This document shows positions 54,073-64,000 of a stretch of 64,000 nucleotides of DNA, piece by piece; position 1 is the first letter of the stretch, and each line of letters begins with the position of its first letter. Source of the DNA: JANXQG01 sp963709175 (GTDB taxonomy: Bacteria > Planctomycetota > Planctomycetia > Pirellulales > Thermoguttaceae); NCBI GenBank assembly GCA_963709175.1, contig CAVPVK010000007.1, forward strand, positions 496,001-560,000, given 5' to 3'. A program made the position numbers and the translations under genes. Under the pieces are notes generated by a model. The model saw nothing but the letters and a program-made list of their open reading frames with translations. It made no database searches and had not been told where the DNA came from.

Positions 54073-54843
54073 ATGGGGACGACAGTTCATACGAAGAGCC
54101 TTATAATAGATGTCTTTCCGTCCCTCGCAACGAAGTTTTCCACTTTGCAGCAGAATTTTATTGAAACGTGTGGCCTGTCGCGGCAATACCGCGTCGGCCC
54201 GACGGAAATCCGGGCACTGACCGACGTGAACCTTCGCGTTCCGGAGGGCCAGTTCGTGGCCGTCCTCGGCGTAAGCGGCTCGGGCAAGTCGACCTTGCTG
54301 CATCTTTTGGGTGGCCTTGACTCACCCAATGCGGGCAGCGTCCGAGTCAACGATCAGGACCTGTCGGCCATGACCCGGCAGCAACGGACCATTTACCGCC
54401 GGACCATGGTCGGTTTCATCTTCCAGTCGTACTATCTCGTCGCCAGCCTCACCGCCGCCGAGAACGTCGCCCTAGCGCTTACTTTCCAAGGCATCTACGG
54501 GGCCGAGCGGGCGCGACTCGCGGCGGAGGCCCTGAAGCGCGTCGGTCTGGAAAAACGCGCCGCGCACCGGCCCAGCGAACTAAGCGGCGGCGAGCAGCAA
54601 CGCGTGGCCATCGCCCGGGCCATCGTGCACCATCCCCGCCTGCTGCTGGCCGATGAGCCGACCGGCAACCTCGATCGGTCGACGGCCAACGAGGTGATGG
54701 GACTGGTCGATGAAATCCACCGCGAGCGCGGCACGACCGTCGTCATGGTCTCGCACGACGAGGAAATGGCGAAACGGGTGGCCGATCGCGTGCTCCGCAT
54801 TCGCGACGGGCAACTACAAGGTGAAGGGGGCGGCGCGGCGTGA
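54073..54843 (+). CDS. ABC exporter ATPase, MacB/LolD type
   Basis: About 250 residues. Walker A VLGVSGSGKSTLLHLLGGLD, Q-loop IFQSYYLVAS, signature ELSGGEQQRVAIARAIV, Walker B LLLADEPTGNLD, H-loop VMVSHDEEM. The spacing and sequence place it in the MacB/LolD/FtsE class that works with FtsX-like permeases. The start is uncertain: ATG at 54073 or a TTG at 54145, since similarity begins at about IETCGLSRQYRVG. The stop overlaps the permease start as GTGA. It powers export of lipoproteins, peptides or drugs. Confidence 0.88.
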   Translation: MGTTVHTKSLIIDVFPSLATKFSTLQQNFIETCGLSRQYRVGPTEIRALTDVNLRVPEGQFVAVLGVSGSGKSTLLHLLGGLDSPNAGSVRVNDQDLSAMTRQQRTIYRRTMVGFIFQSYYLVASLTAAENVALALTFQGIYGAERARLAAEALKRVGLEKRAAHRPSELSGGEQQRVAIARAIVHHPRLLLADEPTGNLDRSTANEVMGLVDEIHRERGTTVVMVSHDEEMAKRVADRVLRIRDGQLQGEGGGAA

Positions 54844-56150
54844 GAGCCCTAAAGATCGCTTTGCTGGCGCTAAACGGGCTGCGTCGTTCGCCCCTGCGGG
54901 TGACGCTAACCACGCTGGGCGTGACCTTTGCCACGGGCGCCTTGGTGACCATGATCGCCTTGGCCCTGGGCGTGCAGCGGCAAGTGGAAACTCCTTTCCG
55001 CGCCCTGGCCTTGCTAAACAACATCCAAGTCAAGGCAGAGGAAGGCAAGGCCCACGATGGCAAGAGCGCCTCCAACGTGCCGCCGCTGGGCGACAAAGCC
55101 CTGGAGCGTCTGGAAAAACTGCCAGGCGTGGCCTCCGCCTATCCCGACGCCCACGTCAAGGGCATCAAGATCCGCTATGGCAAGAAGGAGGCCACGGCCG
55201 TCGGCCTGGCCCTGCCTGCCGAGGCCTCGCTGGTGGGCGTGGCCGACGAGTTTCTCGTTGCCGGCCGCCTGTTCGAGGAGGGCAACAGCCAGCCCGAGGC
55301 CATCTTGGGATTGCAGGTTGCTGAGAACTTGGGGTTCAAGTCGGGTGCGGAGGCCATCGGCAAGCAGATTACAGTGGAGGCCTCCGGACTGATGCACGAC
55401 GGGGACAGTGATTTCAGTTATCGCCGCAAACTGCTCACGGTCACGATCGTGGGCGTCTACCGCGCCCCGGCCCTGATGCCTGCCTCGGCCCAGCAGAGCA
55501 TCTTCCTGCCTGTGGAACTGATGAAAGAAATCCCGGGCATGTATTTCGAATCGGCCATCAACCAACTGAAAGCGGGGGGCAATCCCGACGCGGCCGGCTA
55601 TGCCAGCGTAACGGTGCGGGTCCGCGATCCGGCCGATTTGGATGGAGTGGAAAAGGCAATCCAAGCGATGGGCTACCATACGCAGACCATTCTCAGCAAA
55701 CTCCGCGACATGCGGCGGTTCTTCTTGGCCGTTCAATTGCTGCTAACAGTCGTCGGCAGCGTGGCCCTGGGAATCGCCGCCTTGGGCATCGTGAACACCC
55801 TCTTGATGGCGGTGCTGGAACGCTTCCAGGAGATCGGCCTGTGCAAGGCGATTGGGGCCTCCGACGGCGATCTTTTCGTACTCTTTCTCACTGAGGCCGG
55901 CATCATCGGCCTGCTCGGCGGGCTGACGGGCATTGCCCTCGGATGGCTGATGTCATGCGGCATGGAGGCGGTGGCTACGGTCTATGCCCACCGGCAAGGG
56001 ATCACCGGCAACCTCGATCTGTTCGCCTTTCCGCTGTGGTTGCTGGCGGCTTCAATCGGTTTTGCCGTAGTCGTAAGCGTGGTGGCGGGCATTTATCCGG
56101 CCCTGCGTGCGGCACGCATCGACCCCATACGTGCGCTGCGGTCGCATTAG
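54840..56150 (+). CDS. FtsX/MacB-type ABC permease
   Basis: 436 residues with the MacB-like layout. Helix 1 (VTLTTLGVTFATGALVTMIA) is followed by a periplasmic domain of about 230 residues and three C-terminal helices (LLLTVVGSVALGIAALGIVN, ITEAGIIGLLGGLTGIAL region, LLAASIGFAVVVSVVAGIY). The last segment, YPALRAARIDPIRALRSH, is the family hallmark. GTG start overlaps the ATPase stop, so both are translated together. No outer-membrane or MacA partner is nearby. Substrate unknown. Confidence 0.88.
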   Translation: MRALKIALLALNGLRRSPLRVTLTTLGVTFATGALVTMIALALGVQRQVETPFRALALLNNIQVKAEEGKAHDGKSASNVPPLGDKALERLEKLPGVASAYPDAHVKGIKIRYGKKEATAVGLALPAEASLVGVADEFLVAGRLFEEGNSQPEAILGLQVAENLGFKSGAEAIGKQITVEASGLMHDGDSDFSYRRKLLTVTIVGVYRAPALMPASAQQSIFLPVELMKEIPGMYFESAINQLKAGGNPDAAGYASVTVRVRDPADLDGVEKAIQAMGYHTQTILSKLRDMRRFFLAVQLLLTVVGSVALGIAALGIVNTLLMAVLERFQEIGLCKAIGASDGDLFVLFLTEAGIIGLLGGLTGIALGWLMSCGMEAVATVYAHRQGITGNLDLFAFPLWLLAASIGFAVVVSVVAGIYPALRAARIDPIRALRSH

Positions 56151-56241
56151 CACAGGGGTGGGACCGATAGCCGCGCAAGAGAAACGCCCACGTCAGACGG
56201 CCTGTCGTGGGCGTGTAGAGAATCCCGTTAGCGACGACGGT

Positions 56242-57336
56242 TTACTTGTCGCTCTTAGCGGCATTCGCCTTGCATGCCGGACACTGGCATCCATCGGCCT
56301 GCACGCTGGTCTTGACCTGCGCTGCCTTAGCCTTGCATGCCGGGCACTCGCAGCCGGCCGTGTGGACACTGGTCTTGGTCTGCGACTTGGAATGAGCATC
56401 CTTTTCGGCCTTGTGGGCCTTCATTTGCTCAGCGGCCTTCTTGGCGAATTTCTCCACCACCGTCCAAACGTCGTCGGCTGAGGCTTCCCAGGTCACGCGC
56501 ACGGTCTTTTCGTTCGTCGTGGTCTTCAGGCCGTCAACGAGCTTCATGACGTCGGCGTCGTCGGAGAACTTCAACGAGACAACCGCCTTGATGCCTTCGT
56601 TGATAGTCTTGATCTGGGTGGCGGCCTCGGGAGTTTTCATCACCAGCCGGGCGCGATAGAATGACTTGCCATCGTTTTCACCCATGGCCACACGGAACGA
56701 CTCGGCCTGCTTAAGGACCGGGCATTTCGTTTTTTCCGGAATGGCGATCGATCGTGCCAGCACGGTCGTGCCAGGACGAATGCGACCGGCTAGCGGGCCG
56801 CTGGTTATGCCGGGCGACTTGCCGTCCAGCACATCCAGGGCAGCGGTCACGCGGTCCGCATTGGCGGCGAAGACGAGCACGTCCGGCTTGAAAAAGGCGC
56901 CCGCCGCAGGATGCGTCTTATCGCCGTGCTTCATCGTCCAGGAGTGGATTTCGATTTCTCCGTGCTTGGTAACCTTGTGGTTGGCGGCATTTTTGGCCTT
57001 CTCCAGCAGGAGTTTCTCGTTGACGGTGGAGAAGACGATCGCAACGGCATGGTCTTTGTCGGTATCGGGACCGTAAAGGGTAATGCCATGGAGGTCCGTG
57101 CGAAGATCAATCCCGATCTTGTCGCGGATTGTGTCGAAATGCTTGCCCGCATCATTCTTCAATATGGGGCAGCTTTCAAAGGCTTTTTGAACGACGTGCG
57201 ATTCGCGGATGGCGTCAACATCGACGTGGACGACCCATTTGGCGTCGGCGGCGACGTTCTTCACATCGAGCGGCGCGGCCTGCCCGACCGAGGCCCAAAG
57301 GGCCAGGGCGGCCATGGTGGAAACCAGGCATTTCAT
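56242..57336 (-). CDS. Secreted protein with duplicated Cys motif at the C-terminus
   Basis: 364 residues with a signal peptide (MAALALWASVGQA). The main body (residues 20-300) has no recognised domain but is regularly patterned beta/alpha, with repeats of lysine-rich helices. The last 45 residues contain two nearly identical units TSVHTAGCECPACKAKAAQ and TSVQADGCQCPACKANAAK, separated by a short KAKA/QVK linker, each with a CxCPxC motif. Such motifs bind zinc or other soft metals. A tail charged with Lys and His precedes it. No partner is known. Confidence 0.75.
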   Translation of the reverse strand: MKCLVSTMAALALWASVGQAAPLDVKNVAADAKWVVHVDVDAIRESHVVQKAFESCPILKNDAGKHFDTIRDKIGIDLRTDLHGITLYGPDTDKDHAVAIVFSTVNEKLLLEKAKNAANHKVTKHGEIEIHSWTMKHGDKTHPAAGAFFKPDVLVFAANADRVTAALDVLDGKSPGITSGPLAGRIRPGTTVLARSIAIPEKTKCPVLKQAESFRVAMGENDGKSFYRARLVMKTPEAATQIKTINEGIKAVVSLKFSDDADVMKLVDGLKTTTNEKTVRVTWEASADDVWTVVEKFAKKAAEQMKAHKAEKDAHSKSQTKTSVHTAGCECPACKAKAAQVKTSVQADGCQCPACKANAAKSDK

Positions 57337-57435
57337 CGAGGGCTCCTCATTGTAGGGGGTGTGAAGTTAGTGCAAAACTCCGCACAGTATACACGGAGGC
57401 TGGCGGAATGGTTACACCAGTTTTTGACGGCCGGC

Positions 57436-60400
57436 TCAGAAGAACCCGCCGCCCATTCCGCCGCCCGTGCCGCCCTGGCCCGCCTCCTGGCGTTGCTTGA
57501 GGTGCTGGACCTTGGCGTTCTGGTTCGCTTCGTTTGCGCTCTTCAGGCCTCCCAACAGGTCAGCGTCGCCGCCCGGAGCGGCTGCGGACATGCCACCCAT
57601 GCCACCGCCCATGTTGCCACCCATGCCATTGCCCATGCCGCCACCCATGCCACCCATGCCGCCCGTGGGCCGTGGCTGGAGACGCATCGCTGGAGCATTG
57701 GGCGCAGTGCCTCCGCCAATCACGGGAATAACGCTGATGACAAAGGGCGATTGAGACTGACTTAGTGCCATGTTGCCGTTCCCATCTTGCCCTACGGCCT
57801 TCAGCCCGCCAGCTTTTCGGAGCATGGCGAGCATGTCCTCGACTTGGTCGTGGACCTCCTGAGTTTGCGAGAGAACGAGCAGGACGCGATTGCCGACGAT
57901 GATATGCGACAGCGTGCCGGTGCCACCGTTGTCGGACCAAGTCTTGGTAGCCACATTGTTGGTGAGCAAGTCCTCCAACGGCTGCGCATTGATCTTACTG
58001 GGGTCGGCACCGACAGGCAGGACCAGGTCGTTCACCGGATAGACTTTGGTCACCATATACTCATCGCTTTCGGCCTTGGCCGGCGTGGTGACCAGGAGCA
58101 CCTCGTTGTGGATGACCCATTTCAATTGCAATTCGTCCAGCATTAGCTTCAAGGCCGAGCGGAGCGTCAGGCCCTTGAGGTTCTTGGTCACCGGTGCCGC
58201 TTCGTCGACTCCCGCCTCTTTCAGCGCCGAGGTGTCGAGTTGGATCTCGATGTGATGCAAGTCCTTGAGATAGTCGATCACGTCTTTCAATGGGGTCTCG
58301 ACGAACTCGATTTGCGTCGGCTGATTGAGCGCTTCGCGGATCTTCCGTTCCGCCGGGCTCTCGTCGCCGGAAAGCACGGTCGACGACGGTCGTTCCAGCG
58401 AAGCCGTCTGCGGCACGGGCAGCGGCTGGCCCGTTGAGCGGACAGGTCGCCGGAGCCCCTCGGCCGCTGCTTGCTGCCTGATCAGCGCCGTTAACCCTGC
58501 GTCCTCGGGCCGTCGTTCGCGCATGAAGGGAGCCGTCGGATCGTCTTCGGCACGTTCGGCGGCCGCGACCGCCCCGCGGGTGTCGCTAGCCGGCGGCAAG
58601 GTCGCGAAATAGGCGTAGCGCCCGCCGGCGGCCTGGGCCACGATGGTCGCGGCGACCGCCGGGCAATTGCCTGCGAAAACGCCGCGAAAGTCAGTCGTGC
58701 CGGTCAAGTTGGCGACGCCGAGGCCGAGCCGCGGCATGATCCTGATCTGCGCATCGCCCACATACTGGCCCGTCGAGGCATCCTTGACGAAGACGCGGAT
58801 CTGGCCGGCGACCGAATCGAATCGCGACTCGATCTCCAAGGGACTGATTAACACTAGCCCGCTGGCATAGAGGTCGTCGCCGCGGCAGACAACCAGGTAG
58901 GCCCCCTCCTTCTTCAGCGGCAGGGCCAGTTTCTGCATGTGATCGCAGTAATCCTTGCCACCGACGAGGGCAACGGTATCGGCGTAGAGCGGACGGATGC
59001 CCGCCAGGTTGACCTGGGAAAGGTCGCCCTGGGCCTGCGCCGCCTCACAGAACTTCATCAGGTCGACGCGATAGACGTTGACATGGCAGGCGGAGATGTT
59101 GCGGAACCCCAGTTCCACTTCCGCCGCCTTCCCAGGCTGCAGCGTGGTGCAGTTGGGTAGCGAGATCTGCTTGCGGAGGAAGTAGCTCGCCGACGATTTC
59201 GCGTCGGCGATGCGGTCCTCCACGCGGCGATACTCCCGGATGGCGTTACCCCGCTGGCCGAGGCTTTGGTAGATTTGGCCGAGGATGTAGATCGCCCGGT
59301 TCTTGTTCGGGCTATCGACCATCCGGCCCGACTCCTTGTCGAGGTGCTGGGCCTGGGCCACCTTGCGGCACATGTCGATGGCCGAGGCGTGCCGCCCCGC
59401 GGCGAAGTCGCAATAGGCCATAATGTACCAATAGGAGTCCAGGAGGTCACTCTTGGGATAGCGGCGGGCGTAGTCGCCCGCGGCCTGGCCCGCATCGGCA
59501 TACCGCTTGAGGTCCAAAAGGGCGTTGGCTGCCGCGAAGGCGGCCTGGTCGGCGGCTGCATCGGTCGGGAAGCCGGCCAGGAAGGAATCGAGCTTCTGCC
59601 ATGCGCGAGCGATGAGTGCCTCTCGCTGCAGCTTGGACGGGCGGCTGCACGTCGGCGATTGCGTAGGCGACGCCGTGGACTGGACCTCGCCGGCCTTGGC
59701 GTAGACCCGCTGTGCCAACTCCATCTCGGCCTCGGCCACGTAGGGCTCCGGCGGATAGTCGCGGAGCAAACGGCCCATGTGACCGACGCTACGGAGGAAT
59801 TCACCCTGTTTGTCGAGGAACCCGGCCACGCCGCTCTCGCGGGTGAAGGAGCCCTCGACCGCCGCCCGGCAGGCCATATAGCTCCGCTCAAGTTCGCCGA
59901 TCTGGCGATAGGCCCCCGCGGCCGTCAGCAGTTGGTCTAGGGTTACGGGATCCGTCGGCCATTTCTCTTTGATGATCTCGCAGTATTGGACCAGCTTGGC
60001 TGGGGCCGCCCGGCTCATGCCCAGTTCCATCAGGGCGAAGATCGTCTGATGGTAGGCCGCGTCGGAAAGGCCGAAGCCCGGCTGGTTGTGCCACGACTCC
60101 AGGAGTTCGGTATAGTATCGCGTGGCCCCGGCGACGTCGCCTCTGCCCTTGGCGATCGCGCCTAGCGCCAGCAGTTCGTCGGGTGAAAGGCGATAGGGGT
60201 CGGTGCTCCGCGAGCCTTGCGGCAGTACGACCAGCGACTTGGGTTTGGCAACGGCCAGCGGCGCATCGCAGCCAACGAAGCGAAGGGTCGTGGGACTGAT
60301 GAGATTGCTCCCGGGTAAAACGCCTTCCAACTGGTAGCGGATCGAGCCGGAACGATCGCGGCTGACGAAGAACACGATCTGGCCCGGCACGATCTGGGCA

Positions 60401-63400
60401 CGCTCGAAACAGCCGCTCAGCGAGCCGGGTACGACCCGCGCGCCGCTGGGAAGGGGCTCAATGAGCAGCAAACCACCCGCATCCCCTGCCCCTCTCCCGG
60501 AAGGAGAGGGGAGTGCTTTACCCTCGACCGCTGAGTTCCCAACCTCGGAATGGGACGCACAATGGACTTCAAGCAACACGTTGCCGCGGCTGGCGGCGGG
60601 CAGTTGCGTCATACGATTGGTGAACGCTGCCCGAGCACAATCGTCGGCAAGGGCGCTGAAACCGCGCGGGATCGGCTTTTCGTCGATTTCCATTGCACCA
60701 GGCTCATAGTTTCTCCGCACGCTCCAGCCGGCCGAGGTCCCCTGCACGAACTCGGCCGGATCGACACCGTCGAGCGTGCAGCAATAGACTAATCGCGCGG
60801 CATTGCCGGCGCGGAGGGCGATTTGCTGCTTGCCTTTGACGAGCATGGCCAGGGGCACGTCAACCATTTGCGTCGGCCCATGCGGGCCGAGGCGCAGCGT
60901 TGTCAGCGGCTTGCCGTTGACGGTGATCTCCACGGCAAGTGGCACCTGTCCCAGTTCCGCAATAGCTCGTTCCGCCGCCAACCAGGCGCTAGCGGCCAAA
61001 ACAACCGGTCCGGTGGCCTTCTCCGGGTTCCAGCGAAGACCGCTACGCTGGCTGAGGAGGTTTTCAACTAATGGCTGGATGCGGATCGACTTGGGGTCAA
61101 CGCTAAGCAACGCCAGGACGGTTAGAGCCTGGGCCTCGACGGCGGGCCTCTCGCCTTTGCGTAGCAATGGTTCCGTTTGCCGGCTCGAATCGCTGCTTGT
61201 GCTATCACCGGCGAGCACTTCGGCCGCGGTCTCTTTGCGATCCATTTCGATCAGGGCCAGGGCCAGATAGGCGCGAGCCAGCGGCGAAAGCAGCTTGCGA
61301 TCGCGCAAGAGGTGATTGGCCAAGGCGAAGTCGCCTTGGCCGCGGATCGCCAAGGAGTGCAAAGCTATCGCCTTGGCGTCAAAATCGCTCTGCTGGTCGC
61401 TGCCGCTGCTGCCGCGGAGCCGCCGCAGGCTGGCGTCGAGCGCCTCTTGCGGCACGTCGTAACCGGCCCGCTGGGCCAGCACGAGCGACCAATGCGCCAG
61501 GGCCGTCGTCTCGACCGTGCTCTCGCCGTCGTCGTGGTGGTGGATTGCTGCCTGCGCATCGATCGGCCATGCGCCGTCCCGCTGGGTGGCGATCAGCAGG
61601 CTCAAGAGCGTGCGGATCCGCTGGTCGAGCATGCGGCCTTCGGGACTTTCCGAAGGGTAGAGTTTGGCCAGGGCGAGGGCGGCCATCAGATCGCTGGCCG
61701 GCGGAATGCCCTCGGTGCCGAGATACCTGTCCTTCGCGGCATCGGCGAAGGCGTTGTTTGCAGAGGCACCGGCCGCAGGCGGCGCCAGCAAATCTAGCAG
61801 GCTTCGCTCGATATTCGGGCTGACCGCGATGCGGAGCGTTGGGGCCGACCAGTGGGCGTGCCCGGGCGCGATGCTGACCTTGGCCTCGCCGCTGGCAACG
61901 CCCGTCGCCGTCACGCGGCAGGGCATGCCGTAAGGCAGGATCGGGACTGTGCGTCGGCAAACGTCGCTCTGCCCGCCGGCCTTTACCGTCACGGTGAATA
62001 TTGCCTCCGGTCGCGGCGACAGCGAACCGCTTTCTTTGAGGGGCCGCTGCAATTGGCGAACGGTCGTCTTGAAACTCGTCTCCACCGGGCCGCGAGATTT
62101 CACTTCGATGGTCTTCTTCTCGTTCCACTCGTCGCCATCGACGTTCATGTTGAGCGCTACCTCCAGCGAGCCCCGGTCGAGGACCTGATTGTCGACGATG
62201 ACGGGCAACTCCACTTCGTCGCCGTCGGTGAAGGCGGCCGGGAGCTGGATCGTGGCCCGCAGGTTTTTGTTCAACGCCAGTTTCTTTACCGCCTGGCCCG
62301 CCAGCGTGTCGGCGGTGATCGCCTTGGCAACGATGGACACGTTTGCCGTATCGTCGGGCATGGTCAACTGGACCGTCGCGCGGCCGTCCGGCCCGGTGGC
62401 GACCGATGGATTCCAGTAACCGGGCCACGCTGCGCGGGCAGACTCGCGCGGCCGCCGGACTGACGATTTCCACTGCTTGCTCGCTCCCCACAGGCTGCAC
62501 CACCGGCGCATTGGCAAACGGATTGACTGAAGCCAATAGCGTGGGCCGCTGGGGGCGGGCTTGGCCAAAGGGATTATTGTCGACAGGCGGCGCGACTGCC
62601 GGTGGGCGGCCAAAGGGATTGTCGTTGTCCGGCCGTGCGGCTGGTGGGTGGCCGAAGGGATTGTCGTTGTCCGGCGGCGCAATTGCCGCTGGATTGTTAG
62701 CAGGGCTGCGCCGCGGCGATGGCCCCGGCGCCGGCGCAGGCTCGTTTTCCCCAGGCTGGTCCGTCCCAATGTAGCGACTGGCCGGCCGATAATGGAAATC
62801 GACGCTGGAGGCCGTCTGGAAGTCGGCCGCAGGGCCGGCATGGCTGCGGAAGAAGGTTGTCAGCGATTGGTCGGCGCAAGTGAGTTGAATTCGGCGTCGT
62901 AAGGCAACACGGCCAAGCCGACCTCCGCGGCCACCGGCTTGCCCTGGGCGTTACATGTTGTAACGGTTATGTCGGCCGGTTCGCCCGGTTGGGGCGACGC
63001 GGCCGCATCGCCGTGACGATGGCACTCGATCTTCACCTGTAAGTCGGGATCGACGCTCAAGGAGCAAGTAGCCTCGTGCAAGTAGTCCTCACGCTCGCTG
63101 TGAGGCAATGCGTGCTGGTCCGCCTGCGATGGCTTGCGTCCGTCGTGCCGAACCTGAATGGCACGGTCGTCCATCACGCTCACGGCGAGCGTAAAGCCCG
63201 GCGCCATTGCCGCCGTTACGGGCATCGACAAGCGATTCAGTCCCGTTTTCAGCGCGATCTGCCGTCGCTCGACGAGCCGATCGTAGTGGCAGGCTACAAC
63301 GCCCACGGCCGGCTTGCCGCGCCACACGACCTCCGCCTCGGCCGTGTCACCGGCCTTGAGTTCCGGGCGATCGACCAACAGCAACAAGCGTCGCGGATCG

Positions 63401-64000
63401 TCGTCGCCGGAGACCGTCCAAGACAAGTCCGCGGCAATGGCATTGCCGAAGCGATCCGTCCCGCTGGCCCGGGCGACGTATGCTCCGCCTTTGGCCAGCT
63501 TCAGCGTGTGACGGGCCGTGCCGTCGTCCGCCGTGGCAAGTGGGCACTCCGCCGCGAGCTCCTCGTGCTCCATCTGGCCGACGCGTTCTTTGCGGAAGAC
63601 TTTCAGTGACACCTTCTCCGCGCAGGGCCGAGACGCGGCGTTCGTCGTCTTGACGCGGATTTCGAAGGCTTCGTCGGCCAGGTAGAGATCGCGGTTCGCT
63701 TCCAGCTCGATCGAATAGCTTTGGGTGGCGACCGTCAGCGGGCGCTGGACCGACACCGATCGCGACGGAATGGACGCTGCGAACGTCAGGGTGCCGTAAG
63801 AATCCAACTCGCCCGTGGGGATGGCAAAATGGACCTCGCCGCGGGCGTCGGTCTTGGCGGTGATCGCCGCCGTGGAAGGGGCGTCGTTCAGCTTGTACTG
63901 CACCTTCACGCCGGCCAAGGGCAGGTCTTGGGGTAGCACGGCGCGAAGCGAGCCCTCGATGGTCTCGCCACGATAGTAAACGCTTCTGGGTAGGTCCAGA
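57436..64000 (-). CDS. Giant alpha-2-macroglobulin-like protein fused to TPR and secretin-like domains (partial, frameshifted)
   Basis: More than 2100 residues, with the N-terminus outside the window. From the 5' side: MG2-type sandwich (RSVYYRGETIEGSLRAVLP), further MG domains, an NDNPFG-repeat linker, and the macroglobulin core (WNPSVATGPDGRATVQLTMP). A helical thioester-type region without a GCGEQ motif (LASDLMAALALAKLYPSES) comes next, then TPR-like helices (residues about 1300-1500 counted from the visible start), a second MG-like block, and a secretin/STN-like domain (IEFVETPLKDVIDYLKDLHH). The tail is Gly-Met-rich (GGMGGGMGNGMGGNMGGG). Frames change near 62850 and 62455. Macroglobulins trap proteases. 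Without a thioester Cys this one probably acts by conformational trapping or as a scaffold. Confidence 0.75.
57590..57665 (-). repeat. Tandem ccacccatg repeats encoding the Gly-Met tail
   Basis: About eight imperfect copies of a 9-base unit (gccacccat, read on the plus strand) encode the GGM tail of the giant protein. Such tracts are prone to length variation by slippage. Confidence 0.7.
62562..62680 (-). repeat. Three tandem repeats encoding NDNPFG units
   Basis: Three copies of a 42-45 base unit, each containing the sequence for NDNPFG or DNNPFG flanked by Pro/Ala, form the linker of the giant protein. Confidence 0.7.

Noticed and set aside
1..64000. tRNA, rRNA, CRISPR array, insertion sequence or prophage
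   Set aside because: No cloverleaf-type TpsiC motifs, regular spacer arrays, transposase or phage proteins were seen on either strand.

Overview
The window looks like chromosomal DNA of a planctomycete (Planctomycetota, probably a Pirellulales-like lineage, perhaps from a metagenome assembly). This is inferred from a high-GC composition combined with Tat-exported Gfo/Idh/MocA oxidoreductases, a Tat-exported DUF362 protein, a secreted leucine-rich-repeat protein, a bacterial Ser/Thr kinase, SUMF1-like and kelch-like secreted proteins, and a very large secreted alpha-2-macroglobulin-type protein. I see no tRNA, rRNA, CRISPR array, insertion sequence or prophage.

Layout. 1-1380: end of a histidine kinase, then a KdpD split into a free ATP-binding sensor domain and a free universal-stress-protein domain. 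1501-5421 (minus): a pstS-pstC-pstA-pstB phosphate uptake operon with a three-repeat Pho-box-like promoter. The PstS is circularly permuted, and all four genes are broken by many single-base frameshifts. 5668-15358: mixed housekeeping and secreted genes (Gfo/Idh/MocA, Q/S-rich coiled coil, PrxQ/Bcp peroxiredoxin, YhcH, DinB, SUMF-like, Tat protein, alpha/beta hydrolase, serpin). 15359-22560: an accessory stretch with two truncated gene remnants, a cyanophycinase, several small unknown membrane proteins, a DUF4375 protein and a papain-like protease. 22902-35543: GH43-like hydrolase, C39-like protease, DUF4139 protein with a truncated second copy, MgtC and a CBS remnant, a large DUF4091/GH-like protein carrying a zinc ribbon, CcbP-like, YheT, Coa1-like, DoxX and a Ser/Thr kinase.

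35552-40039 (minus): a tightly coupled set of a RuBisCO-like protein and a two-subunit transketolase, preceded by a DUF362 protein. Divergent from it are a GH95 fucosidase and an esterase. 43810-50755: FmdB zinc ribbon, GT87 glycosyltransferase, an orphan Flp pilin with strong inverted repeats, a primary-type sigma-70 factor, and a histidine kinase fused in frame to an NtrC-type activator. 50924-64000: LRR protein, second Gfo/Idh/MocA, a MacB/LolD-type ABC exporter pair, a secreted protein with a duplicated Cys motif, and the macroglobulin-TPR-secretin-like giant that runs off the window.

Functional themes are phosphate and potassium sensing, uptake of plant or algal sugars (GH43, GH95, esterase, oxidoreductases, transketolase plus RuBisCO-like protein), and extracellular protease control (serpin, macroglobulin, two Cys proteases). 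Frameshifts are far denser in 1.5-6.4 kb than elsewhere. Because the broken reading frames remain conserved on both sides of each break, consensus errors are the likeliest cause. Disrupted genes are therefore annotated over their full reconstructed span.
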